NCBI GenBank assembly: GCA_003342815.1
Contig: PTEX01000003.1
Span: forward strand, 4,643,562-4,707,561
Direction: 5' to 3'
From: Eudromia elegans
Lineage: Eukaryota > Chordata > Aves > Tinamiformes > Tinamidae
DNA: 64,000 bases
This document shows positions 1 through 13,386 of this stretch, in pieces. Each line of letters begins with the position of its first letter. Positions within the stretch are counted from its first letter, which is position 1. The notes beneath the pieces were generated by a model. The model was not told the origin of the DNA. It worked only from the letters and a program-made list of their open reading frames with translations, and did no database searches. A program made the position numbers and the translations under genes.

Positions 1-140
1 ACTACCCTACTTTACAGGGTCCTCTTCTCTTTTAAATATACGTTGCCTGTCTACAGCACAGGACCAGCCTATAACAGAGATGAAGCTGGTCTGAAACAAG
101 AACTTGGTTCTGTCAGACACTGTCAAGACCCTTACTTAAA

Positions 141-211
141 AATATATATATTTGCATATATATATATATATATATACACAGACACACACATACATATACA
201 CACACACCCCC
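141..211. repeat. (TA)n / (CA)n compound microsatellite
   Basis: Alternating TA dinucleotides run directly into CA-rich dinucleotides and a short C run, forming a compound dinucleotide microsatellite that is likely length-polymorphic. Confidence 0.9.
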
Positions 212-963
212 CACACCTTGGGCACTGCCTTATAAAACGTGGATAAAACCTCTGCAAAGTACTGCCAGAGAAGTCTCTTATCCGGCCTTACCTAATTAGG
301 TTATACCTGCTCAGGTTACACAAATGCACATTAGCAAAGTGATATGTGATTTAAAAAAACCAGGATACTCTTAGAGGTTATTGCTTTGAGGCTTAAATTA
401 GTCTTGTGGAAAAATAAATTAAGAGAGTTCACTAAAATGGTTTCTTAAGTGGCCTACTCGGACATGGCTATTTTTACGCCATGCACACTATCTCAAAGCA
501 CACCTGCCCCCCTGTACTTCCTCTCGATTTTCATGACATGCCTCGCAGTGTTAGTGATCATATTTAAGTAATGTGATAACCAGGTGGTTTTATATATCGA
601 CAGTGGATCTACAAAGCCACCAAGCTGACAGGACTTGGATGCATAGACGGTTTGATATAACACAGAAAGTGACTGGTGAAAGGGTCTTCATGACATCCAG
701 TCGTCCTGCATGGAGGCAGCAGCGAGGCCACCAGGGCAGCCCAGCTGCTCTCCTGCTCCAGAACCTACCACGCTGAAGGGCACAGAACAACCACAGAGCA
801 TTTCGGTAAGAACAAGTCATCTGTTCTGCAAATTACACCCATTTCTTGCGCTTCCTCCATGAGCAGTGCTGCCCCCACCTTCTTCAAAAAAAAAAAAAAA
901 AAGATTACTTATTCTTGTTTCCAGAAATAAGAGGGAACTGTGAGTCCAGGTGGAAGAGAGAGG

Positions 964-997
964 AAAAAAAAAAAAAAAAAAAAAAAAAGAAAAAAAG
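964..997. repeat. Poly-A tract
   Basis: About 25 A residues are followed by one G and more A. A second shorter A run lies at about 886-902. No retroposed sequence is recognisable next to it, so I call it only a homopolymer. Confidence 0.85.
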
Positions 998-3900
998 AGT
1001 TATTTCAACCTCCATCACCAGCCACATATTTCTGAACTGGTTATTCCTGTTACTCTTCCCCAGGCTTTCAAAGCTCTATCCATAAATTCCTTTATAAGAG
1101 ATGCCCATAAGTGGACGTGATGCTCCCTGAATCCTCCTGCAGCACCAGAAGGAGCTAAATCGCCTCTTTTTCGTTTCTCTCTGTGGCTGTGCTGACTGAC
1201 AGCATCTGATGCCCCCTTCCCTCTTGTACCATTGCAAGAACAGAGAGCTGGTCATCAGGATTAGAACAAAATTGAGTATTTTAGAGCTAGGATTGGGAGG
1301 GGATGGTGACAGAAGGAAGGATGGGAAGCTGGCGAGACAGTTTGCAGCACAAAGTACAATGGTGAATCCCAACAAACAGAGCAGAAGCAGCACCAGTAGA
1401 CATTAGTTTTTTAAGCTTTTTTTAGAACAGTAAAAATCTAATGATTACATCAGTGTTTTGTTTTTTAAAAACAATATGATTACTGAGCCATGCCCAAAAT
1501 ACGTCCTTTGAAAGGACATTTCGTTTCTTTCAAGCCCTCCACAGGTACTACGCACCTGGAGATTTAAGCTACCAACTTTACTAGTTTTATTCAGCAGAAA
1601 GTTCTTGTCCCAGAATTAAGAGGGGGCAGAACAGCACAAACTTCCTTCCAGTGACTCCTATTACACTGCCTTTATTTTAGGGTTAATGGAACGTCCCCTG
1701 TGTTCCCTGCAACGCAGAGCAGGAATACAGGTAGAAGCGCGCAAAGAAGCGAGAACACCCTCCTCCTGCACAGAGAAACAGGGCACGTTGATTTGGAATC
1801 CCATTTCCATGTGAATTGTGTGTGAATTACAACTGGCTACAACCACACCTTGTGCTGGTACAGGACTCGCTCCCCATAGCGCAGCTTCAGCTCCTGCTGC
1901 CACCGACCCCCAGCCAGGCCAGGCACCAGGTCACCAGGAGAGTTTCCAAACACCAGTCACCAGAGAGAGAAAAATAAGCAAATAGATAAAGGAGAGAAAA
2001 GGCAACACGTTTCAGTTAGAGGTTTTCTAGCATTCCTGCACAGAAAATAATTCTAACCAGGATCATTCCATAAAATTCATAATTTAAAACAAGGGTGTGT
2101 GAGCTTGCACTGAAGATGACTTTCAGTTTGTTAAAATAACCCCTTGGCGGAGCTGGGCAGGAATTTTGGGCACATTAACGACCGTTAGGAAGAGAGATGA
2201 GATGATGACAACTCTTATGGATTTAAACTTTAGTCAACAATGTTCAACAAATTATTAGCTACCAGCCTCAACTGAGGTAATGAGAGCCATTAGACTATTG
2301 GGGAATCATTTCCACCTTCTTACGTGACAAGAATTGTCTTTTTCTACACCAAGAGCTCAGATGTTTAAAATGAGCACTCTGACATTTTTCTCAGCATTAG
2401 AAGTCATCTGAAATCCCCTGCACGCTAATGCTCACTCACTCTTGGAGACTTTTGTGAGAAAGAAAGGAAGTTAAGAAACAGGTAATAACAATGAGAAATG
2501 GCCAAGAGATAATCTCATGATTATAAAGACCAGAATAACTAAATTTGGAAAAAATAGGAATATAAAAAGGAGAGACATCTCAAGTCACAAGAACAAAACA
2601 ATTCCATCTCTTCTTCCTACGAGTGCACAGGAGGAGATACTAAATACACTCAATAACTACTTGGACTTCTTTGGCATTTTTGATAAGCACTGTAACACAA
2701 CAGAACTTGGATCCCAAGACGTCCCGGTCCCAAGCTATGCGCAGTTAGCTGTAACCATTCTTCCAAAATCCCGACATTCCTCTCTCCAAATTTATTCAGA
2801 CATATTGTGAAAGATACTGGAGCAGCTTCCAGAGCTGCGTGGCAAAACCCTCCTAAGTGCCGGCTATTTGCCAACACTTCTATACTTTCAGCAGAAGGTC
2901 CTAATGCTGGTCAGAATGGGAAGCAGTGACTGGAGTACAAGTTTATGGATTAATTCACGGTGCTGGATCATGTCTTGGGATCCTGCAATTGCTGCACTTA
3001 CAGCAAGCTACTGGGACTACTGTGACAGCAGCTCTTCAGAGGACTCTTAAGGGTGGCCTACAATGCCTACAAGGCCAACAGTATTTCCTAGAAATTTAAA
3101 ATACGCTTCTAAGATGAGCTTTAGCTCTTTGAGGCTCACCGTATCCTGTTATTTTATCCCATAGCTCTATTTCATACAGTTCAAAACTCCTTAGGAAACA
3201 CCTTAGGAAAGCACCTTTCGGATGTCCTTCTTGGCAAGCAAGTACCACTCACAAGCAACTTTAAGCATTAACTGGATTCATAAGACAGATAGAGAACAGC
3301 AAAACTGACTTAAGAGCATTAACTGGACAACTTATTGGATCCACTTTCCCAGTGTCACAGCTTTTGGAAATAAATAAATCTCAGTTCTCAAAATGCTATA
3401 ACAGAAATACCTTCAGGTTGCCTTTTCTCATACACAGATGTTCTCACCAAGCCCACTTCTAGAAGGACATGGGACAGAAGCTTTCTTTACCATAGGATAA
3501 TATGCCATTTAAAAGCAACGATTTATTTCATTGCACCAAAAGCCTCAACTCTACTATAGCATCCAAAACTGCTTTTCCCACCAAATCATTCCCACTTTTA
3601 CGCACAAGAAGATTCTGTAGAAATAGCAAAACACCAAGATCTTCTTGCCTCTACTTTATTCCAGTTTTACACTTGTATCATATTAGTGATAAGAATCATC
3701 TTAAAAGTTATCAAGTGTAAGGTTACTTGTACCTTTGAAGCACTTTCAAGATATCCTCTTATCTAAAGCAAACAAAATGCATGTTGAGAAAGTTAGGGAC
3801 GTCAGTGAACGCAGGGCACTGCTTGCAAGAGCAGAATAGTCCTGCTCGAGCCGCTGCCCATCGAGAAGCCTCTTTCTAGGCCACTGCTTCCCTTTGCCAC

Positions 3901-4492
3901 CGCACGCTGCTCATCATTGGGCATTTTCCTCTACTGAATAATATCTAGGCATTTCCCATGACAGCTCTCCTCCTGGTAGAGGCTAGACTAAATTAAGGAG
4001 CGGTTGTAGTTGAAGAAAAGATGAATCAAATAATAATAAAAAAGCTAATATCACCAGTACAGCTGATACAATCAGGAGAAATAAGGCAAGATGCTATGTC
4101 TCTAGATATAGGACATGCTGTGATGAGCTGCACGCCACTTTTTTAAAGCATCTATTTTTAAAAATTATTATTATTAATAATTTTTGTTCAATGTTACTAT
4201 AAAGGAAGATAATGCTACTGACTTACTATAACTGCCTAACTATGTGCAGAGCCTATGCAGAACTAAAAGTTCATCTATTATCCTCACAATTATCAATTAC
4301 TGATTAAATTTAAAACGCAGAGGCAGGAATACATTAATACAAACAAGGCAGTCTAGACTGTACAGAGTTACAGCGTCAGGATGCTGACCACTCCTTTGTT
4401 ATTATGTACACTCAAGACGAGGGCAATAGCCCTGTTATTACAGTAATAACAGTATTTAACCTGCTGAAAAGTGTAAAGGAGCTCAAAACTAA

Positions 4493-4576
4493 TCAACATG
4501 AAGGTCTTAAAATCTTTCCACCAACAGATATTCAACATGAAGGTCTTAAAATCTTTCCACCAACAGATATTCAACA
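4493..4576. repeat. Perfect 39-bp tandem duplication
   Basis: A 39-base unit at 4493-4531 is repeated exactly at 4532-4570, and six more bases of a third copy follow. The copies are identical, so the duplication is recent or recently homogenised. The unit length is a multiple of three, which is why several frames cross it open, but nothing else suggests coding. Confidence 0.95.
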
Positions 4577-5261
4577 AGCCCAATAATGAAACATTTATTA
4601 ACCACCACGACCCTATCACACTATTTGGAAGGTTTCTGAAAGGGAATCAGGGCAAGCTGGCCTATAATCTAGACATTGCTACACTGAAGTAAATAGAGAA
4701 TAAAAAGATTAATAAATGGAGGAAAACAAAAGGAACACAATTTAAAAAAAGTGGCAACAGCATTATCTGGTTATCATACAAAGCTCCTGTTCTCTCACCC
4801 ACATTTATGCAAACGTATTTACAACAGCAGCTACTTTCCACTGCATATATTCAAAATCACTTTTCTTTCTTCATAAAGATTAACTTACATGTTGCATTAT
4901 AAAAAGAGGTTTCTGCTGAGGGCCACTTAGCAAAAGTGCTCCTTAAGCCAAAAGCAAAAGCGTAAACCAGGTTCTTTTCCATGTCTGACTCCACAACTCC
5001 AAAGGTTTTAATAACATGTAGATTTCCAATAAAATGCTGCTATCCTGTCATATTATATAAACCAATCACACACCTTAACCAGATGTGAAAGTTACAGAAA
5101 TTTTGCAAAGCTTTTGCAATGTGGAGATAGGCAAATCAGAAACCTAAGGAAGACAAGGACTATCAGTAAACCAGGTATCTAATATGCATTAAACACCCGA
5201 TCTGCAAGATGACACCTCTTGACTTGATCCACAGAGTTTAAAAGGAGAGGGGGGGAAAAGT

Positions 5262-5296
5262 AAAAGAAAAAAAAAAAAAAAAGAAAAAAGAAAAAA
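5262..5296. repeat. A-rich low-complexity tract
   Basis: A run of A with single G interruptions. It is simple sequence with no recognisable element beside it. Confidence 0.8.
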
Positions 5297-8200
5297 TACC
5301 CTTCAGACAGTTCATCGGGCAGAATAAGTCACCTAGCAAATGTTAATAAATAACATATGCTCTTTGGTAATAATTTGCAGGTTATTATACGCTGGAATAT
5401 CACGTCTCCCTCACTGAGCTCTCGCTAGGCTCAGCAGGCGTTTCAGGACCCCCGTGACTGCTTCACGTCTTGCTCTCCCGAACACGGGGAGTCTCTCGGC
5501 ACCGCAGCCGGGTGAAGCGCAGGGCAGACTCTGCCGTGCACCACGGTGCTCACCAAGTTCTGTCGAAGCCTCGTGCTCCGAGAACGCTTTTACTGCAGAA
5601 ACCTGTGGGACTAAACACGTTCACAGAAAATATTCTACAATTTTGATACAGGTTGGAAAAAAATGCATACATTGTAAGCCTTTCTTGGCCTCACTAGCCA
5701 AGAACAGGGTAATAAATCTGGATTAAAGATGACAAAAATACCATGAAAAGGGACTAGATTAAACTTCACTCTACAACTCATGTGTAGAATAAAGTATGGA
5801 TGAAAATGAAGTTTTAAATTGCCATTAAGGCATGTACAGTCTCATTGAGATTTCGTTCTATATTTCACAGTCACTTCAATAGATCTAACAACTAGCTGCA
5901 GTTTAAGTCCCTTTTCAAAGATTCCACATTCATTCTTTGTAAAACAGAAACAACAGAGGCAGCTACAAGACCCCTGAAAGTCAGACAAAATTAAAAGAAC
6001 TTGTACCACAAAACACTGCTGGGTTCAGAGAACTGGAAAGCACTCGAGTATGACATGAGCTGCTTTCTGAAGGCTTTTATCACCGCTAAAAACTTTCATG
6101 GCCATAGTGAGTAAAAGTCTGGCCTATGCTGGCTGCTATTAAAACACACAGAGCGAGCGTTGCTCCCTGCGCTTTATTTGCAGCTCCTCCGTTCCCTGCT
6201 GCCTCCCACCACGACAACTGTCATCTCCTTTTCTTTTCGCTGGGCTTTTAATTATTCAGAGATATGGGGCCGGGTTCCTGGAAGAAGCGGTCAGTGCTGC
6301 GCGGCCCCCATTCCCGGCACGGCCCACGGGCACCGCCAGCCTGGTGGGAAGACGTGCCCCAATCCTTACCAGAGGCCATGTCCGTGTTTGGAGGGCGCAC
6401 AAGCCGACAGCGGAAGGAGACGGAGCGAGTGCTCGCAGCAGCACAACCAGCACAACTCCCAACGCTACTCCCGGCTTTCTAATAGCCTGGAACTTTTAAT
6501 ACCAACTAACATTATTCAAAAGTCCCTTTAAGACACCAACATTTCTCAGGTCAGTGTTCAGCAGTACCCAAATACAGCATTAAAACTAAACCCCTCTCTG
6601 CCTAAGCAAATGAGATCCTGCCACGACCACCCCAAAAGGTCTGTGTTTTTGGGGCACTCCCGGCACAACCTCATCCCACCCCAGAGCTCCTCAGCGCTGC
6701 ACGGGGCCTCGCAATCTCTTTAGTTTAAACTACCCAACACCTCACAGTGCACTAATTCCTTAGGTTACAGTTAATTTTAGCACGCTAATGTACAGCTTAC
6801 AAAGAAGGTTGGCTGCTTTAATTCATTAGTTGCGTAAGGCGGCCTCACAGCATAGAAACAATCCTAAACAAAAACCACACATTATTATTAGCGCACCTGC
6901 AAGACGAGCGCATTACCCTTAAAATTTACTATAGCCATTACCTGACTGGCTGAGAAAGCATTGACAGTCCAGATATGTTTTTGGGACAGAGAGAGTTTCC
7001 ACATAGCTCTTAAAATGTGATCTTTGTGATCTGAGCTAACAGACAAGGGGGAAGAGACCTCCCTGCTGAAGCCCAGGACATGCACACATACTCATATATA
7101 TATTTTTTTTAATTAAACAGCTGCTATTCCTGGCTGCTGTTTGCAACAAGTTGGGTCTCTGGAGGCTGGTTTTGCCCCTGGCACAACAGATGCAGAGCTG
7201 CTGCAGCAAAGGGATATCCATTTCTCCAGAGCAGCGGCTGGGAGCCGCGCGGTGGAGCGGCACACGGAGCCGCTTCCGAAGCTCCCGCGTTTTGCCTGGC
7301 TACGTTCCACACACACAGGTGAACAAGGAGGCCTCATCCAGCAGGAACAGCGCTGCCAACTCAGCCCCTGCAACCGATCCTTCAAAGGGCAGGAAGCAAG
7401 ATGCAGAACAGTAAAAATCTATCACGTACTTGCAGCTGCCAACATACTGAAATCTGTACAAGGAGCTTGGAAGTAAAACAGTTGCATGTACATACATATT
7501 TATATATTTATGTATGTATTCCCTTTTAAATTAATGAATTGAACAAACAGAAGAAGAAAAACAATATTTAGATTAAATCTTTGCTGTCAGGGGAAAATAC
7601 AGTTTTAACTTTCTATTTTGATGTACTTAAGAGCATTAGCAGTGGTTTGCTTAGACTCCGGTGCTTACAAATTGCATCTTTTATCTAAACCAAAGCATGT
7701 GGAACATATACCAGAACAGCGCTTCCCAATGAGTTTCCACGCATTTTAAGACCTAGTTCCAGCCCTGTCAGCACCATATGCCACGAAAGCCCCTGCGATG
7801 CCAAGTCGCTAAGAGGAATCAGAAGGAAATGCAGAGAAGGGGCTGATGTTGAGGATGGTGCAGCAGAGCTGAGGAGAGCAGAGAGGGCAGGCTGAGAAGC
7901 ACAAGCCCCCTACGCTGGGGCTCAATACAGACAGATACCCTCACGCTTGACACTAAACAGACATGGGATGAGGGCCTCGGACATCAATGGAAAGGACCTG
8001 GTCAAGGTGAGCGCAGGTTGGGATGTGCGCAAAGTTGCCCTAATGCAGCACAAGGGAGCAAGTCTGCAGCCTCCAAAAAGGTAACTCTAAAAGGAACCTA
8101 CCAGAGGTTCCAGCCTCTAAAAGATACCTACCTTTTAGGACAGGAAATAAATGGACTTACTGAAATACTCTCAGAGGAAAAAAAAAATACAGGATCATCA

Positions 8201-11200
8201 TTTAAAAATAATCTACCAGCAGCAGTTCTACAAGAAGCGTTGCGAAATCCATTTGCAAGCAGAACCAGCCTGGTTACATGGCAGAAAGCAGTACGTGTTA
8301 ATGACTGCATTCAGAGCCACACACCTCTACACACCACGCACGGCACACGGCGTGCAGGAGCCTTCAGGATGTGATCACGTACTCCAGACCACAAACCAGC
8401 TGAACGCCAGCTACGCTCCCCCAATCCTTATGGAAAAGTGGCCTTGGTGTCCAGGGACTGAAGGAAATGCTGCCGGGCAGCGCGTTTCCCCCAGCACTGT
8501 AAGTGGTGGGTGCAGAGCACCAGCAAACTCATTAGTGCATCACTGAGCAGGGCACTGCAGAGCACAGGCTCAATTTAGCTCTCGAGCTATCAAACACCCA
8601 CAGTTAGGTCAGCTGTCAAGTTAACAGGATTTTGCACTTCTCGCACCAACACCCAACCGCTTTGCTACATGTGGGTATTTAGAACAGCCAAGGTAAAACA
8701 GAAAATAAACCAGCCCAGTAGAAACCGCACTATAAATAATTGATTATAACTCTTCCCATAGCTCAACCATGCTAAAATAGTTAAAATGTCAGAACTAGGT
8801 AAGAGCTGTGAACTTTCTCCCAGTAACATGAAAGGAGTTTTAACCAGCCGTGTTCTGCAGCCTGGCCAAGTCTTCCCTTGCAGCCTCACAGTTTGTAAGC
8901 ACAGCACCAGCAATCACAGCATCTCCACTCCTTACACTATATCCTATCAGTACGCATTATTTTCACACGTACATGTCCTGGAAAAACTCACATATCCTAT
9001 TTGCAAAGCAAAGGCGCAGGATACCGGGGCTTCCTTTAACCAGGCCAGCACTTCCAAGCCTTTCCACGGTGCCAAGCGGGACACAGGTCCAGCAGCAACA
9101 TTCAGCTTCCTTCTGCGACCAGGGGGCCGCACTGTAACACGGCCTTGGCCTTGTGCTTTTCTTGTCACTGCAAGCGGAGGTTTAGGCTAATTAAGACGAC
9201 TCCAGCGCTGCTCTGTGGAGACACTTTCCGCAGGCAGCTGGCCGCTGCCTTACAAGGTCAGCCCGTGCAGTGCTGCTGCAGCACACGCTGCATATTACCA
9301 GAGGGAAGGCAGGGCATCCAGGGACGCTCATGTTCTGAAAATGTTTTAATCAAGTGGCATCAACAGCTACATTGCTGTGCGTGAAAATGACTAGCCCTCC
9401 CTCATCCCAAAAAAACACTTCTATTACCAGTTCTCCAAGAAAAACAGACTACAGGTAAGCAGGGGCAGCCACAGGGAACCTTCCTCCAGCTGCTCTAATC
9501 AAACCAAGGGAGGGAGGGCGCTTGGGGTGCCTGCAACCAGCGCCTCGCAGAACGGGCCCTCACACAAGCGGGCGTTTGCAGGGGGCTAGAGCAGAGACAG
9601 CGGTTTTGGATCAGACTATGGCACCATTTGACTTGCAATCCCTCCTGAAAGCCTGAGGACGTTAAAATGTTGCCGTCCAGTGCTCATATCACGGTCGCCC
9701 TCTCAGCAACTCCAAAGAGCAGAGCAAGTCACGCAGTTTCTCAACCCAGCGTTACCAGTGATGCTGTAAAAACATGTCCCACTGCTCAGGGTGACCGGCC
9801 TGGCCCCGTTACCATCCATTGTGCATTTGCTACGAGGGCAGGGCCTTCACCGCACTCCTCACCCCATGGGGGGGCTACAAAACCACGCACAGAACAAGAG
9901 CACAGCAGCCTGGGACAGCCCGGCGGGAGAAGTCTGCAGACGGGGGAGCGAGTTCCCCAAGGCAGCCTGTGACCACAGCAGCTTTCTGCGCGTGCCCCGC
10001 TCCGGGAACGCACTCGCCACCCCTTCCTTCGTGCCTTGCTGCTCCTTCTCAGCCCCACAGGAGGCATTTAATACTGCATGGAAAGCACCTGGAGCTCAGG
10101 CATGAGAGCACTGAGCACAACCCTGTCCTCTGAGCACAAGAAACAGCATCCAGAACACAAGGGGGTCTCCCAGTCCACAGAGCTGACTTCCAACAGGACG
10201 TTTTCCTCTGCTCCTCTGCAAGGTCAAGGCCCATTTTGGGAGCTGTGGAGACAACAGGAGCTAGAAGCAGCTTTGGAAACGGCAGAAGTGCTTGCATTGA
10301 AACTAGCAGCTGCACCGTTCCCTGCTCCAATGGAGATGCTATCTGGCAAGTTCTAAGGCGCTGCACATAGTGCACTCTGTTACATTAATTTACATTAACA
10401 AGGTATGCATACATTTCAGAAAAACACATGCCAAAGAACGTGCTGCAACTCCTCACTCTGCAGGAGCGCTTGGAAGCGAAAAGACAAGCGCCAGACCCAC
10501 GGCACGACGGTGTCTGGTGAAAGGCAAGGCCACCGAGCAGGAGCTGTGCAGCCTGCGAGCAGCTCCCTCTGCAAACAGGCCTCTGCTTGAACCATAAGGC
10601 TTCCCAGCACCCCGCACCTCAACGGCGTTTGGGCACGAGGATCAATGAGAGAGATCAGAAACACCTGAAATTTCAGGGTTTTCTTCTTTTGCATTTACAC
10701 AAAATGCCAGAATTCTGCTACGCTGATGGGCTAAACATGTTTGGCTGTAAAACACCACGATGCAGGGAGAAGAGGAGGAAGCCATTACTTCCAAAACAAT
10801 TTTTAAGAACTTCAATTTACCTTATTTTTGTCATCCATTGGTAGGTAACAAAAAGGTACCATTCAATCCAAGCCACTAGCACTTTAAGCAGCTTATGTAA
10901 CTTCTAGAAAACAAATATACACACCAGTGCATTTTTGACTCTGTAGTACTAAGACGTCAGGCTGAACAAAGTGCTATTCCCTTGGAAAGCTCTTTAGCAA
11001 AGCAGTGCTTCTTTTCATGAAAAGAGAATCTTTGTCCTACAGCTCTTCACCAAGCAGCTTCTCATGCGAGCAAACCCATTTATTTCAACAAGACTACTCG
11101 CATGGATAACAATTTGCAGGACTCCGCTTGCTAATGCAGCTGTCATCACGTCTCATAATTTATGGAAACATTAAAATAAACTGCAGCGTGATAAACATTT

Positions 11201-12387
11201 TCTAGCACACCGGTCTCTAGGGTAGCTTTCCTTGCCCTCTCAACAGTGAAAATAAGTTCACCGTTACAACGTGAAAACAAGGGGTACTCTGTAATACAAA
11301 GCTTGGTATCTGCTCTGTAAGAAAAAAGAAATGTGGTTCTATTCCAAAATAATGGTTTTGTACCCTACTTTCTTACCTGTCAACATCTAATAAACTTCTC
11401 CCTGGTTAACACTTGATGTCACCCACTAATAAATGGCCTGTTAAAAGCAAGAACTTGCACGCTGTTTGCTCGGTCAATACTTTTAAAATTTTATTTGCTG
11501 GTAATTTTCTGAAAACTTACATCTTCAGCTGCAAAACCAGCCTCCTGGACACACTGCACCCTGACCCTTCGCTTTCATTTCCACTTGTCTAGTGCCCTTT
11601 GGGGAAGACAAATGACCAAAAACACAACGCAAAGGTTATGCAGGAAAACTGCACCCACGACCATCGGGAGGTCACAGCGTTTTACACCGGTCACAACTCC
11701 TTTACCGGGGATAACTTCCAGTAAGGGAGCGGGCTTCAGAAAGCACTGGAAAACACGCCTCAATTCCTGCTGACGGGGAGCAGATCGGAAGGGCACGACG
11801 CCGCCGACTCCCCGGCTCCAACCGCTCCTCGGCCGGTTCCATTCCGCGTTTACGGCGCTTCCTCCGCGCGCTCGCTGCCCAGGAGGCCTCCCAGGGCTCC
11901 CGGGCCGCGCTCCGGCCCCGGCGGGACTCGGCCGCGGAGCCAGGGGCTCTCCCCGCGCTCCGGGCCCTCGGTGACGCCGGGCACACGGAGGGCACCGAGG
12001 AGCCGCGGCAGGGCCACCCCACGGCCCGAGCCGCCCCGCAGGCCGCTCCCGTCCCACCTCGGCACTCCACGGGCTCCCGGCTGCAGAGCCCAGCAGCGGG
12101 AAAGCCGCGCCGGGCGCCGGACACCGACCCCTGCCTCGTGCCCGCGCGAGGCGGGCCAGGCGCGAGGCCGAACGCCTCTTTCTCCACAGCAACGGCGGGA
12201 GCAGCAACGCTTCCGAGGTCCCCGTTTCGGCGGTCCTGGAGAACTTCTCTCTCGGGGAGCTCCCTCCCTCCCTCCCTCCCTCCCGCCTGCCCGCCCGCCC
12301 GCGGCCCGGCCGCCCCGCGGAGGCCGCGCACCAACCTCCAGCGTCGCCCGGTCCCGGGGCCGGTCCCGGGGCGCCCCGCGCACTTAC

Positions 12388-12473
12388 GTAACGCGCGGGC
12401 TCCTTTTCTTTCCTTTTTCCCCACTTTTGAAGCCCGCCTCGCTCTGCTCCGCCCGCCGGGACGCGCGGGCGGC
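12388..12473 (-). other. PLEKHF2: Putative untranslated first exon of PLEKHF2 (3' part)
   Basis: On the minus strand a strong donor, GTTAC|GTAAGT, occupies 12387-12382, so an exon would end at 12388. Its upstream part runs into the assembly gap at 12474. The exon shows no obvious coding frame, which fits a 5' untranslated exon as in mammalian PLEKHF2. No transcript evidence is available here; the donor could also be fortuitous or belong to another promoter-derived RNA. Confidence 0.4.
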
Positions 12474-12818
12474 NNNNNNNNNNNNNNNNNNNNNNNNNNN
12501 NNNNNNNNNNNNNNNNNNNNNNNNNNNNNNNNNNNNNNNNNNNNNNNNNNNNNNNNNNNNNNNNNNNNNNNNNNNNNNNNNNNNNNNNNNNNNNNNNNNN
12601 NNNNNNNNNNNNNNNNNNNNNNNNNNNNNNNNNNNNNNNNNNNNNNNNNNNNNNNNNNNNNNNNNNNNNNNNNNNNNNNNNNNNNNNNNNNNNNNNNNNN
12701 NNNNNNNNNNNNNNNNNNNNNNNNNNNNNNNNNNNNNNNNNNNNNNNNNNNNNNNNNNNNNNNNNNNNNNNNNNNNNNNNNNNNNNNNNNNNNNNNNNNN
12801 NNNNNNNNNNNNNNNNNN
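12474..12818. other. Assembly gap (345 N)
   Basis: An unbroken run of N lies inside the CpG island, flanked on both sides by very GC-rich sequence. This is the usual place where short-read assemblies fail. It probably hides the transcription start and part of exon 1 of the minus-strand gene. Confidence 0.98.
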
Positions 12819-12851
12819 CGCCGCGATCAGCCGCGCGCGCGGGGCGGGGCC

Positions 12852-12863
12852 GCCGCCATGTTG
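12852..12863 (-). promoter_or_regulatory. YY1 site, minus-sense
   Basis: The plus strand reads GCCGCCATGTTG; the minus strand therefore reads CAACATGGCGGC, matching the YY1 consensus AAnATGGCGGC. In vertebrate CpG-island promoters this oriented motif typically lies just downstream of the start site in the sense direction, which supports minus-strand transcription from this island. Confidence 0.6.
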
Positions 12864-13321
12864 GGCGGGGCCAGGCCCGGCGGGAAGGGCCGGACCCGGG
12901 GGCGGCGCGGGGCCGTTCGGGGTTCCCGCCTCCCTGCTCGGCTCCGCTCTCGCTCACGCTCCCGCTCCCGCCGTGTCCTCGCGCCCCTTCGGGTGCTCTT
13001 CGGTTTGATCAAGTGGAAAACAGAGCGGGAAATACACCAACGGAAACGGCCACCGCGCCCCAAGCGGACCCCGCCGTCCTGCAGGCGCCGCTTGAGCGGG
13101 ACGTGGCCGAGCTCCGTTTAACTCAGCGCCGCTTGGTAACTTAGTGTTTATCCGACTCCAGCAGCGACCTGGTGGGGCTTAGGGAAAAAACACAGAACCA
13201 GGGCAATAATACATATTCATATATATATATATGTTTAATTAACGGGGCTTCCCTTTTGTTGTTGTTTTTTAGTTGGCTGATTCTCTATTATTGTTGTGAG
13301 GAATGTTGGATGTGTCAGGGG

Positions 13322-13386
13322 CTGCTATCAAAACTAAGTGTAATAGTTTAATAAAAACTAACTGCTATCAAAACTAAGTGTAATAG
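13322..13386. repeat. 25-bp direct repeat, period 40
   Basis: The same 25 bases occur at 13322-13346 and 13362-13386, separated by 15 different bases. It looks like a small local duplication in AT-rich DNA beside the CpG island. Confidence 0.9.

Larger units (their letters stand above)
1..11760. other. Non-coding stretch, probably PLEKHF2 intron 1
   Basis: I see no coding exon here on either strand. The open frames are short (at most about 130 codons), resemble no family I know and lack a consistent splice context. If the CpG island at 11760-13135 is the PLEKHF2 promoter, this stretch is the 5' end of the long intron separating its untranslated first exon from its single coding exon. No minus-strand frame of about 249 codons with PH and FYVE domains is present, so that exon must lie left of position 1. 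The function is inferred from synteny only. Confidence 0.5.
11760..13135. promoter_or_regulatory. PLEKHF2: CpG island, probable PLEKHF2 promoter
   Basis: Base composition changes abruptly from AT-rich flanks to dense GC and CpG, with GC boxes (GGGGCGGGGC at about 12841-12850), a canonical YY1 site and a minus-strand splice donor. The long open frames across it in both directions arise from the lack of stop codons in GC-rich DNA and are not genes. In human 8q22.1, PLEKHF2 follows NDUFAF6 in the same direction, and this island sits about 4.4 kb past the NDUFAF6 stop codon in the expected place. The island is direct observation; the gene name is inferred from synteny because the PLEKHF2 coding exon is not in the window. 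Confidence 0.65.

Noticed and set aside
11575-12957. Long minus- and plus-strand open frames of up to 460 codons
   Set aside because: They run through the assembly gap (N codons) and a CpG island where stop codons are rare; the products are Arg/Pro/Gly/Ala-rich with no family resemblance.
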